DNA from: Molossus alvarezi
Lineage: Eukaryota; Chordata; Mammalia; Chiroptera; Molossidae
DNA length: 64,000 nucleotides
Direction of reading: 5' to 3'
Assembly: GCA_037176705.1 (NCBI GenBank)
Contig: CM073895.1
Location: forward strand, 105,908,551-105,972,550
In this document: positions 39,585 through 48,309 of the stretch, piece by piece
Position numbering within the stretch: position 1 is the stretch's first letter
Layout of the letters: every line of letters starts with the position of its first letter
Notes under the pieces: generated by a model
Told to the model about the DNA's origin: nothing
The model's database searches: none
What the model saw: only the letters and a program-made list of their open reading frames with translations
Position numbers and translations under genes: made by a program

Positions 39585-41624
39585 ATGGGGCAAGAAATGA
39601 GTAAGCATGAATTATTTGTGGAACAGTTAGGTCATGCATTAAAGGCACGAGGAGTAAAGGTAAAAGTAAAACATTTATGTAAATATTTTGATTATATCAA
39701 AGATCTCTGCCCTTGGTTTCCTATTGAGGGAACTATTGATCCAAAGAGATGGAAAAGGGTAGGAGAGGCCTTACAAGATTTTTATAATACCTTTGGGCCG
39801 GAGAAGGTCCCTGTTACAGCATTTTCATATTGGAACCTCATAAATGAGCTATTGTCTCAAAGGCAATCTGATCCTGTGGTAGCAAATGTCGTAGAAAAAG
39901 GACAAACTATATTACAGGAGACAAAATTAACCCCAGAGCCACCTAAAGACAGTAAGGAACAGGAAGATTTAATTTCACTGGAAAGTGAGGAAGAAGAGGA
40001 GGATGCAGTAGCAGAAGTAAGGGTAAAAATTAAATGCAAAACCCCAAAAAAGAAAAAGGCAAAGGAATTGGTGGCCGGAACTAAACCTAAAATTTATCCA
40101 TCCCTTACTGAATTAGAGGTTGAACAGCACATCTCCAGTGAGGAGGAGAGTGACGACGAAAATAAGAGTAAAGATAACACACCCAAGGCCGACCCTCGAG
40201 AGGTTGGCTGGGACGATTTAGCTGATCAGGCTGCCAGATATCATAATAAAAATTACTGGCCACCCCCATATACAGCTGCCTTACCCTCAGCTCCTGCTGC
40301 TTTCCCTATCATTGATCCTCAGAAACAGTTGAGAGATAAAATAGAGTACTTAAAAGAACAAATAAAATTAGAAAAGGAACACCAAGATTTAATTGGACAA
40401 TTAGAAAGGCTAAAAACTGGGAAGCCTGCTCCACCTTTGAACAATCCTAACAGGCCAGCCAAAGGGAATAATAAACAAAAGCCACTTAAAACTCCCCGTG
40501 CGCCTCTTTTACCACTCTTAAATGAGGAGCCTGAAGCGTATCCCATAACAGAAACAACAGACGCACAAGGCCAGGCTTGGAGGCATCATACTGGATTTGA
40601 CTTTAAAGTTATTAAAGAGTTAAAAACTGCTGTAGCTCAATATGGTGCTACTGCTCCTTATACTATGGCTATTCTTGAGTCCGTAACTGATCAGTGGCTT
40701 ACACCCAGTGATTGGCAGACTTTGGCTCGAGCTACTTTGTCAGGTGGAGACTACCTATTATGGAGGTCTGAATATGTCGAGGTCTGTCGCGACATGGCCC
40801 GACGGAATGCACAGGCTAATAATGGATGGAACTTTGATATGCTCATAGGAGAGGGCAATTATGCCCTGAGTGATAATCAAATGCGGTATGACCCCGGATT
40901 ATTTTCTCAAATACAATCTGCAGGCACTAGAGCCTGGAGAAAGCTCCCTACAAAAGGAGACATGAGTGCTTCGCTTACTAACATTAAACAGGGCCCAGAC
41001 GAGCCTTTTGCTGATTTTGTCCATAGATTAATTACAGCCGCTGGTAGCATTTTCGGCAGTGTAGATGCCGGAGCTGATTTTGTTAAACAATTAGCCTTTG
41101 AAAATGCTAACGCTGCCTGTCAGGCTGCCATTAGACCTTATAAAAAGAAGACAGATTTAAGTGGCTATATTCGCCTATGCTCTGACATAGGCTCAGCTTA
41201 TCAGCAAGGCTTGGCCATGGCGGCTGCCATGCAAGGTTTTACAGTTAAGCAATTTCTGGCACAGCAACAAGAGAAAGGGAAATGTTTTAATTGTGGGGAA
41301 ATAGGACATTTCGCTCGAAACTGCAAAGGAAAAAGGGATTCTGCACCCAGTACCAAACCAGCCCCTGGGTTATGTCCTCGCTCTAAAAGGGGATATCACT
41401 GGGCTAATGAATGTAAATCTAAGAAAGATATACAAGGGAATCCATTGCCTCCGCTTCAGGGAAACGGGAAGTGGGGCCAGCCCCAGGCCCCAAAACCCAA
41501 ACAAATCTATGGGGCAATGAGTTTTGTTCCTCCAAACAACAACAACAATCCATTTCAGACCTCTGCCGAGCCACAACAGGGAGTGCAGGATTGGACCTCT
41601 GTTCCTCCACCTACTCAGTATTAA
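39585..41624 (+). CDS. gag: Gag polyprotein of endogenous betaretrovirus
   Basis: An uninterrupted 679-residue frame encoding the virion structural precursor. MGQ at the start gives a glycine-2 myristoylation site for membrane targeting of matrix. A long acidic stretch (ESEEEEED) follows the matrix region. Two late-domain motifs lie close together, PPPY at 226-229 and PSAP at 234-237, which recruit NEDD4-type ligases and TSG101 for budding. The major homology region of capsid begins at Q469 ([13 protein letters not shown]). Nucleocapsid has one complete zinc knuckle, C567-x2-C-x4-H-x4-C580. The second (C597 to C610) has Ser600 where the second cysteine is expected. Length and order fit betaretroviral Gag. 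The frame ends with TAA after overlapping pro. Confidence 0.95.
   Translation: MGQEMSKHELFVEQLGHALKARGVKVKVKHLCKYFDYIKDLCPWFPIEGTIDPKRWKRVGEALQDFYNTFGPEKVPVTAFSYWNLINELLSQRQSDPVVANVVEKGQTILQETKLTPEPPKDSKEQEDLISLESEEEEEDAVAEVRVKIKCKTPKKKKAKELVAGTKPKIYPSLTELEVEQHISSEEESDDENKSKDNTPKADPREVGWDDLADQAARYHNKNYWPPPYTAALPSAPAAFPIIDPQKQLRDKIEYLKEQIKLEKEHQDLIGQLERLKTGKPAPPLNNPNRPAKGNNKQKPLKTPRAPLLPLLNEEPEAYPITETTDAQGQAWRHHTGFDFKVIKELKTAVAQYGATAPYTMAILESVTDQWLTPSDWQTLARATLSGGDYLLWRSEYVEVCRDMARRNAQANNGWNFDMLIGEGNYALSDNQMRYDPGLFSQIQSAGTRAWRKLPTKGDMSASLTNIKQGPDEPFADFVHRLITAAGSIFGSVDAGADFVKQLAFENANAACQAAIRPYKKKTDLSGYIRLCSDIGSAYQQGLAMAAAMQGFTVKQFLAQQQEKGKCFNCGEIGHFARNCKGKRDSAPSTKPAPGLCPRSKRGYHWANECKSKKDIQGNPLPPLQGNGKWGQPQAPKPKQIYGAMSFVPPNNNNNPFQTSAEPQQGVQDWTSVPPPTQY
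41459..41492 (+). promoter_or_regulatory. gag-pro -1 ribosomal frameshift signal
   Basis: The slippery heptamer G GGA AAC at 41459-41465 is in the correct phase (Gag codons GGA AAC). After a 6-nt spacer, TGGGGCC (41472-41478) can pair perfectly with GGCCCCA (41486-41492), a stable stem with a 7-nt loop. Downstream C runs could add a pseudoknot stem. Pro lies in the -1 frame, so this signal would give Gag-Pro. Confidence 0.85.
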
Positions 41625-42388
41625 CCCCTGAAATGGGAGTTCAGGCAGTATCAACAGGAATTTATGGACCTCTGCCTGAAAACACTTTTGGGCTCATTCT
41701 AGGTCGTAGCAGTGTTACATTGCAAGGGCTACAAGTGTTTCCTTGAGTAATTGATAATGATTATACTGGAGAGATTAAGGTTATGGTTGCCTCTCCTCGA
41801 AACATTAATACCATTAATTCTGGCCAGCGCTTTGCTCAACTCTTGCTTTTACCTATGTTGCCCACTACTAACAAGGTTGTTGGAGGACAAAGAGGATCTG
41901 GAGGGTTTGGATCGTCCAATGTTTATTGGGCTGAGACCATCACTACTCAAAAACCTATAATGACCCTATGGTTAGATGGAAAGGAATTTTCTGGGCTCAT
42001 TGATACAGGTGCGGATGTAACTATAATTAAGAAAGAATGTTGGCCGTCCTCCTGGCCATTAGAAGAAACTCTTACTCACTTAAAAGGTATTGGACAAAGC
42101 ACCAACCCAGAAAGAAGTTCCAAACTCCTAACTTGGAAGAATTTGGAAGGCCATCAGGGAACCGTCCAGCCATTTGTCATAGCAGGCCTTCCTATTAATC
42201 TTTGGGGTCGTGATCTATTATCTCAAATGGGAATGATCATGGGAAGTCCAAACACTGTTATTATGGCTCAAATGTTAAATCAAGGACATGTACCAGGAAG
42301 GGGTCTGGGTAAAGTCAGCCAAGGCTTAATCGAACCTTTAATCCCTACAGGAAACACTCAGAGAACAGGATTAGGGTATTTCTCCTAG
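41466..42388 (+). pseudogene. pro: pro: dUTPase plus aspartic protease, with one in-frame TGA
   Basis: The pro frame is -1 to gag. Its first part is a dUTPase-like domain, which in betaretroviruses is encoded here and lowers dUTP: SAGLDL (motif 1 region), GRSSV (motif 2) and, after the stop, IDNDYTGE (motif 3 region) and a glycine-rich RGSGGFGSS (motif 5). A TGA at 41744-41746 falls just before motif 3. The same frame stays open from there to the TAG at 42386-42388 and contains the retroviral protease active site DTGAD (Asp codon 42002) and a C-terminal glycine-rich G-patch-like segment. Without readthrough, protease and pol would not be made from this copy by frameshifting, since pol lies downstream. 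Confidence 0.92.
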
Positions 42389-44949
42389 GGGCTGCTGATT
42401 CTCCTGTAACTCATGCAGACAAAATAAGTTGGTTATCCGATAGTCCTGTGTGGGTTGATCAGTGGCCTCTGAGTGCTGAAAAATTGCAGGCTGCACATCA
42501 ATTGGTACAGGAGCAGTTGGCAGCTGGACATATAACAGAAAGTAATTCCCCATGGAATACTCCTATATTTGTCATCAAGAAAAAATCAGGAAAATGGAGG
42601 TTAATACAAGACTTAAGGGCTGTTAACAAGACTATGGTTCTGATGGGAGCGCTTCAACCAGGCCTCCCTTCCCCAGCAGCCATCCCTTTGGGATATTATA
42701 AGATAATAATAGACTTAAAGGATTGTTTTTTCACTATACCTTTACATCCGGAGGATCAAAAAAGATTTGCATTTAGTTTACCATCTATTAATTTCAAAGA
42801 ACCTATGAAAAGATATCAATGGAAAGTTCTCCCCCAAGGCATGGCTAATAGCCCTACCCTATGCCAGTCATTTGTTGCTACTGCCCTTCAACAAATCAGG
42901 AATGATTGGGCACAGATGTATATTATTCATTACATGGATGATATCCTCACTGCAGGTGAACAGGAATCTCAGGTTCAGCGATGTTTTGCGGAAATGCAAA
43001 AGGCCTTACAATTCTATGGCTTAATTGTCGCCCCTGAAAAAGTGCAAGTAACTGACCCATATACATATTTAGGATTTCAGCTACAAGGAACTCGTATTTC
43101 ATCCCAGAAAATAGAATTAAGATTAGACAAATTACATACACTCAATGATTTCCAAAAGTTACTCGGGGATATTAATTGGCTAGTTCCCTATTTAAAACTT
43201 AGTAAATACGAATTGAGACCCCTCTATGACATCTTACCGGGAGATACTGACCCTAACTCCCCTAGACAACTTACCCCAGATGCACGGCAGTCATTGAAAA
43301 TAGTAGAACAGGCCATACAAAATCAGGGTACCACATTTATAGATTATAGACAGCCATTAAAGTTTATAATCTGTGCTACTAAACAATCTCCTACAGCCGT
43401 ATTTTGGCAGACATCTCCCCTACTATGGCTTCATTTACCTGCATCTCCAAAAAGGATTCTAGAACCATATTACGTAGCTATTTCTCAATTAATAATGCTA
43501 GGAAGAGACCAAGGTAAATGTTATTTTGGAAAAGAGCCTGATGAAATAATCTTGCCCTATACTCATCAACAAATTAACTGGCTAATGCAAAGTACTGAAG
43601 AATGGCCCATTTCTTTAGCCTCATATTGTGGGCAACTTGATAATCATTACCCACCTAATAAGCTTTTAGATTTTGCTAACCGACATGAATTTATCTCCCC
43701 TATCAAAACATCTCATAAGCCTCTAACTAATGCTTTATTAGTGTTTACCGACGGGTCCTCTAATGGGACTGCAGCCTATGTTGTTGGTGACTCGGTAACT
43801 CAATTCCATACACAATGTTCATCTGCTCAACTTATAGAATTACAAGCAGTTATTGCAGTATTTGCCACTTTTCCTGATCAAGCTCTAAACATATACACAG
43901 ACAGTGCCTATATTGCACAATCAGTTCCACTACTGGAAACAGTAGGACACATTAAAACTGTCTCTACTGCTAGTGACTTATTTAGACAATTGCAGACCTT
44001 AATTCACCAAAGACAACAACCATTTTTTATAGGACATTTAAGGGCCCATACTGGTCTCCCTGGCCCATTATCAGAAGGCAATGCAAAAGCTGATACAGCC
44101 ACACAAGACTTGTTCCTTGCCATAACACAACAAAAAGGAATTTCTGCAGCTCAGCAGACTCATCAGCTACATCATCTAAATGCCAGAACTTTAAGAATTT
44201 TACACAAAATAACTAAAGAACAGGCTAGACAAATAGTTAAAAGTTGCTCTCAGTGTTTACAGAATACCTCTGTGCCCCACCTAGGGGTCAACCCTAGAGG
44301 ATTAGTACCTAACGCTTTGTGGCAAATGGATGTAACACATTTCCCTGAGTTTGGCAATTTAAAGTATATACATGTCTCCATAGATACACTTAGTGGTTAT
44401 ATTTTTGCCTCTCTACAAACAGGAGAAGCTACAAAACATGTTATTGCACACATGTTAAGTGCCCTTTCTTCTATGGGAAAGCCAGATTCCCTAAAAACAG
44501 ATAATGGGCCTGGATACACTAGTTCCCGGTTTGCAGATTTTTGTACAAAATTGCACATTAAACATATTACAGGCATCCCTTATAATCCACAGGGACAAGG
44601 TATAGTAGAAAGAGCTAATCAAACCATAAAATGCACAATCAATAAAATAAAAAAGGGGGAATGGTACCCTACTAAAGGGACACCCAGAAATTTACTATCT
44701 CATACACTATTTATTTTAAATTTTTTAACTTTGGATGCTCAAGGACTTTCCGCAGCACAAAGATTTTGGCAATCCTCCACACAAAAACAATATGCCTCCG
44801 TACTGTGGAAAGACCCACTAGATAATTCCTGGCATGGCCCTGATCCAGTGTTAATATGGGGACGAGGGTCGGTTTGTATATATAATAAACAGGCCCAATC
44901 TGCACGGTGGTTACCTGAACGCCTTGTTAGGCAAATTAACGCGTCATAA
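42313..44949 (+). CDS. pol: Pol: reverse transcriptase, RNase H and integrase
   Basis: The pol frame (-1 to pro) is open from 42313, overlaps pro by about 76 nt and runs without interruption to TAA at 44947-44949. Normally it is expressed as a Gag-Pro-Pol fusion; there is no need for its own ATG. Reverse transcriptase motifs include LPQGMANSP and the catalytic YMDD (Tyr codon 42931). RNase H shows FTDGSS, ELQAV and TDSAY. Integrase has the HHCC zinc-binding site (HQLHH ... CSQC), then the catalytic triad in QMDVTH, KTDNGPG and GIVERANQ, and a C-terminal basic region ending RLVRQINAS. All three enzymes look complete, but the upstream TGA in pro should block their production. Confidence 0.94.
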   Translation, partial: SQPRLNRTFNPYRKHSENRIRVFLLGAADSPVTHADKISWLSDSPVWVDQWPLSAEKLQAAHQLVQEQLAAGHITESNSPWNTPIFVIKKKSGKWRLIQDLRAVNKTMVLMGALQPGLPSPAAIPLGYYKIIIDLKDCFFTIPLHPEDQKRFAFSLPSINFKEPMKRYQWKVLPQGMANSPTLCQSFVATALQQIRNDWAQMYIIHYMDDILTAGEQESQVQRCFAEMQKALQFYGLIVAPEKVQVTDPYTYLGFQLQGTRISSQKIELRLDKLHTLNDFQKLLGDINWLVPYLKLSKYELRPLYDILPGDTDPNSPRQLTPDARQSLKIVEQAIQNQGTTFIDYRQPLKFIICATKQSPTAVFWQTSPLLWLHLPASPKRILEPYYVAISQLIMLGRDQGKCYFGKEPDEIILPYTHQQINWLMQSTEEWPISLASYCGQLDNHYPPNKLLDFANRHEFISPIKTSHKPLTNALLVFTDGSSNGTAAYVVGDSVTQFHTQCSSAQLIELQAVIAVFATFPDQALNIYTDSAYIAQSVPLLETVGHIKTVSTASDLFRQLQTLIHQRQQPFFIGHLRAHTGLPGPLSEGNAKADTATQDLFLAITQQKGISAAQQTHQLHHLNARTLRILHKITKEQARQIVKSCSQCLQNTSVPHLGVNPRGLVPNALWQMDVTHFPEFGNLKYIHVSIDTLSGYIFASLQTGEATKHVIAHMLSALSSMGKPDSLKTDNGPGYTSSRFADFCTKLHIKHITGIPYNPQGQGIVERANQTIKCTINKIKKGEWYPTKGTPRNLLSHTLFILNFLTLDAQGLSAAQRFWQSSTQKQYASVLWKDPLDNSWHGPDPVLIWGRGSVCIYNKQAQSARWLPERLVRQINAS

Positions 44950-44982
44950 CCCCAGGCCCAGGGTTCTACTGCACCCTGAGGA

Positions 44983-45001
44983 TAGTGTTTTCTCTTTTTA
45001 G
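44983..45001 (+). promoter_or_regulatory. Candidate env splice acceptor
   Basis: A pyrimidine-rich stretch (gtgttttctctttttag) ends in AG at 45000-45001, nine nt before the env-like ATG at 45010. This is where betaretroviruses place the acceptor for env mRNA, to be joined to the donor at 39568. Confidence 0.65.
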
Positions 45002-45009
45002 GGTCAACA

Positions 45010-45450
45010 ATGTTTCTCCTGCTGCTTATCCTGATCACGTGGGCAAGGATTGGAGCCGAGTGGGAAGACAACTTTATCGTTTAATAGAAACCAACATCCA
45101 GAAGCTGTATGAACAGGCGAAATGGCTGCACCAGTGTAATCAGAAGAAGACAGAAGCTTCCTCCGCCCTTTCTTCCATGTTTAATGGCATATTACCCTAT
45201 GTCCTCCCTCTCTTAGGCCCTCTCCTAGGCTTGCTCCTTTTACTATCCTTTGGGGCCCTTACTTGGCCTTTTACTGATTATGTCACTAAGACCCTTCCTC
45301 TTCAATAAGGTGATGGCTTTCATCAAGCAGCAGATAGATGCCATTAAGATGCAACCTATACAGGTCCACTATCCTAGACTTGAAATGGCCGACAGAGAAG
45401 CTTACTCTAGCTGTGAGTCAATAAGCTCAACAACCTCGTCACCTTGGTGC
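45010..45450 (+). pseudogene. env: env remnant with large internal deletion
   Basis: Only about 0.45 kb remains where betaretroviruses usually have well over 1.5 kb. The ATG at 45010 opens a hydrophobic signal-peptide-like start (MFLLLLILITWARIGAEW) that stops at 45082-45084. A different frame (to 45308) encodes the end of a transmembrane subunit, with a helical segment (IQKLYEQAKWLHQCN) followed by a leucine-rich membrane span. The cytoplasmic-tail-like part (FNKVMAFIKQQIDAI) is in yet another phase, from about 45250. Nearly all of the surface subunit, the fusion peptide and most of the ectodomain are missing. No functional envelope could be made. Confidence 0.85.
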
Positions 45451-45454
45451 GCTG

Positions 45455-45612
45455 GGCTGGTTAGCCAGAGACGGGCAACTGGAACCCACACGCGTCGCCA
45501 ACCACCACCTAAGACAGGAACAAGGCCTTATGCTGCTTTGCTTTCCAATGACAGGTAAGGACAGGTTGGCACCGTGTGCATGTTTCCTGACCTAAGACAG
45601 GCACAGTCCCCT
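45455..45612 (+). promoter_or_regulatory. Constitutive transport element-like RNA export element
   Basis: Two ordered modules are visible. The first has ccagagacgggcaa (45465-45478) and acctaagacagg (45507-45518); the second has ccaatgacaggtaa (45545-45558) and acctaagacagg (45590-45601). Paired copies of such loop sequences, placed between env and the 3' LTR, are the hallmark of the type D retroviral CTE, which binds NXF1/TAP to export unspliced RNA. The assignment rests on motif and position; folding was not computed. Confidence 0.78.
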
Positions 45613-45638
45613 CAAGGTATTATTTCAGCCTTAAAATT

Positions 45639-45652
45639 AAAGAAAATGGGGA
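45639..45652 (+). other. Polypurine tract
   Basis: aaagaaaatgggga, nearly all purine, ends two bases before the 3' LTR and would prime plus-strand DNA synthesis. Confidence 0.85.
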
Positions 45653-45654
45653 CC

Positions 45655-46059
45655 TGTGGGAGACATTTTGCATGGCATCCATTTTGTTAAAATCTGCTCA
45701 GCCATCACCTTCCCCAAGGCAGGATGTCTCTGCCTTCTGCATTTCTTTATCTCTACATTTCTTTAAGTAAAATCTGCTCTGCCATCACCTTCCCCAAGGC
45801 AGGATATCTCTGCTTTATCTCTGCATTTTGAACCATTTACTCAGTCTTTTGTTCCACCCGTGCTTGGGGTGGTTACTCAATAACTATCGCTTGATAACAA
45901 ATGATCTTGTTTTTCCTGCCCTATATATTGTGTAAATTTTCCCAGAATAAACGAGACTTGATCAGAGCCCTGTCTTGTCTCCATTTCTCGTGTCGCTTGT
46001 CCCTCCTCATCCTCACTCCCCCTCTAGAGTCCTCGTTGCTCGACCTGCGGGACGGGTCA
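45655..46059 (+). repeat. 3' LTR (405 bp)
   Basis: Matches the 5' LTR except for substitutions in 'ctgctcagcc', 'gagccctgtc' and 'gtgtcgcttg' and one extra base in 'gacctgcggg'. TATATAT is at 45922-45928 and AATAAA at 45946-45951, the latter serving 3' end formation of viral RNA. Confidence 0.95.
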
Positions 46060-46065
46060 TACCCG
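46060..46065. repeat. Provirus target-site duplication, right copy (tacccg)
   Basis: The six bases after the 3' LTR continue directly into satellite 'cttcacacgaaatgg', completing a CENP-B-like box. Confidence 0.93.
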
Positions 46066-46077
46066 CTTCACACGAAA
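46061..46077 (-). other. CENP-B-box-like 17-mer (representative, at provirus junction)
   Basis: The plus strand reads ACCCGCTTCACACGAAA; the minus strand is TTTCGTGTGAAGCGGGT. This fits the CENP-B core pattern NTTCGNNNNANNCGGGN at all nine fixed positions and matches the human consensus at 14 of 17. CENP-B, a DNA-binding protein derived from a pogo-type transposase, binds this box in centromeric satellites of several mammals. The same motif occurs in the other 21 monomers given above as intact. That it is bound here is inference. Confidence 0.75.
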
Positions 46078-46351
46078 TGGAACCACCACTGTTGTACTGT
46101 TTTTCAGATTACGTGTTCTTAGTACCGTTGTGGAAAGTATTGATTTAAGGAAATGTGGCAACCTGACTCTTGATAGGTCCTTAGACATACTTTTCACTCT
46201 AGTTTGTTTGTAGGAGAGTGTATACAAACCAAACCTATTCCAAATGAACTGTGTTAGAACTCTTCACTTCAGTGGCACCAAAGTCACTTCCATGAAGCCT
46301 AGAGCGTGAGGATCCTCAAAGCATACGTTGTTTTGGTTAAGTGTTTAAGAA

Positions 46352-48309
46352 ATGTCCATTTGTAAAGGTGTAATCACACTTAAACTTCGCAGTGTAAGTT
46401 TCTTTCCCTTGTTCAAGACAAAGAGACACAAGACTTGCTGGTGCAGTCTTGGATATACTGAACTATGGGCAAAACTCTGTGAGAGCCAGGGGCCACATTC
46501 ACTCAGTGGCATGTTTTTCCCTGGGAAGTTAAGTACCTTTGCAGGGAAAGTGTGAACAAACATGTTCTAGTCAAACAACTGTTGGAATGAATGAATATTT
46601 CCATTTGGGTTAAGTGAATGCACAGATCTTGAGTAACATGAACACTTTAATGTACATTCTCCTCGTTGTATAGGGAGATCCAGTCATATCACGGAAAGAA
46701 CAACTAGGACAGAGCATACTTATGTGTAGCATCAAAAGTTATCCCTTTTTTGTTCTGTGTTGTTCATGGTTACAAAGATTGGATCGTCTTGAAGCCCATT
46801 TTTGAAGGCGATCCTTGGAAAAAGTTTGGTTTCTGCTGTAGCAGTTGGTTTCACATGATTCTGACTCAGAACAGTGAACCAACGTCTGGCCAAGACTGAA
46901 TCAATGGAAAGATTGATAACTACTGGTGTCGCACATGGGCATTCTCGAAGCAGTGACACTGAACACATCTAAAGTGATGTAGTTGAAACATTGGTTGTCT
47001 CCATGCAAGGAGTAAATCCATGAATTGGAAGACACTGACAATACCAAGGGTTTTCCACATTGAACATCTCTGTGAATGAGAACAAGAGGAGTGTTCTAGA
47101 GAAAATGCACTTGTGCAGTGGACCTGGGTATCCATTTCAATGACTTACACACTAACTATGTCGGTGTGCAGGGCATACTTTACATTGGAGTGTCAAACAG
47201 TGTTGTAAGTAAATGCAGGTTTCTGCCATCTTTCCTATGTGACCAGGATAGTCAACCTGTACTCGTTGATGAGGCAGCCTTTCCACATACTACCTTTTAG
47301 CCCTGCATATGTGTTGTTTGCCTGGAAGTGGCTATGAGTCATCTTGATATCCAACAAAGGCTGGGCTGCAGAAATCAAACACATTGTTTAGGGCAATGTT
47401 CAGGTCATGGAAATCAATACCCTATTCAGTTCTACACACATTCTTTAAAGTTGTTCCCGAATGAATCAGTGTCATTCTTGGATCCATCATACATTTCACT
47501 TTTTGTACCGATTTCCTCAAAAAACATAAGGAGTAGATTCCTGTTCTCTCCTGAGAATTCAAAGTAAACGCTTTCCATCATTGTGAAATGCTGGAATTGT
47601 AACTTGTTCATGAATGGAATCTCCCGAACCTATCTTTCTAATTCCTTTGACAAATTCAGCCTATTTCTTGATAACTGACAAGTACTCAATCCCCTTATTC
47701 CAGCCATTAGAACACAAAAGGGATCAATTTAAAAGAGGGAGTGTCAGTCTTTGAACAATGGTCATGGATTCACTTGTTTCAAGACTATTTCTCCGAAGAA
47801 CCTTGGGAATACACTGGCATAGTCAAAAGTGTTCATGACTGGTGTTCTTTCTGTGCAGAATAATAGAATAACATTCAGTTCAAGAGCAGAATGGAAACCT
47901 TAATACGGTTGCCGTGTCCAATGGACTCTTTAGTGGCTCCCTGTTCAAAGAACTGTGTTCCAATAGACATCCTTCTTCAAATAATATCCAAATATTGAGA
48001 AAAAGATTCTAGGGCCATACCCGCTTCACACGAAATGGACCCACCACTGTTGAACTGTTTTTCAGATTACGTGTTCTTAGTACAGTTGTGGAAAGTATTG
48101 ATTTAAGGAAATGTGGCAACCTGACTATTGATAGGTCCTTAGACATACTTTTCACTCTAGTTTGTTTGTAGGAGAGTGTATACAAACCAAACCTATTCCA
48201 AATGAATTGTGTTAGAACTCTTCACTTCAGTGGCACCAAAGTCACTTCCATGAAGCCTAGAGCGTGAGGATCCTCAAAGCATACGTTGTTTTGGTTAAGT
48301 GTTTAAGAA
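46352..48309. repeat. Satellite monomer 17 (1,958 bp, subtype P)
   Basis: Marked by 'gcatacttatgtgtagcatc' near 46715 and a 1-bp-shorter 'actatgtcggtgtgcaggg' near 47155, which destroys the inverted repeat found in other units. Box intact at 48019-48035. Confidence 0.88.

Larger units (their letters stand above)
39023..46059 (+). mobile_element. Betaretrovirus-like endogenous provirus (type D-like)
   Basis: A 7,037 bp provirus: LTR, Lys-type primer site, leader with splice donor, gag, pro (with dUTPase), pol, env remnant, CTE-like element, polypurine tract, LTR. gag, pro and pol lie in three successive -1 frames, as in betaretroviruses, and the CTE suggests affinity to type D viruses. It is flanked by a 6-bp duplication (tacccg), the size made by betaretroviral integrases. 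The LTRs differ by three substitutions and one 1-bp indel, so insertion is recent. Defects seen: a nonsense codon in pro, loss of most of env, and a changed second zinc knuckle in Gag. Confidence 0.95.
21182..46351. repeat. Less homogenised satellite segment carrying all mobile-element insertions
   Basis: Six monomers, none with the B deletion, differ from each other more than those in the flanking blocks. Two adjacent ones carry a SINE, one of these also an L1, and a third carries a provirus. Removing the insertions restores monomers of about 1,954-1,961 bp, so each element entered a pre-existing satellite unit. Confidence 0.85.
37355..46351. repeat. Satellite monomer 16, split by the provirus
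   Basis: The monomer is interrupted at 39022/39023 inside its CENP-B-like box and resumes at 46060. Excluding the provirus and one 6-bp target copy it is about 1,954 bp. The right flank carries a complete box at 46061-46077; the left flank keeps only the first five bases. Confidence 0.88.

Noticed and set aside
44985..45308. A separate small membrane-protein gene downstream of pol
   Set aside because: Its composition and position identify it as the end of the env transmembrane subunit; the first residues arise from out-of-frame sequence around the splice acceptor.
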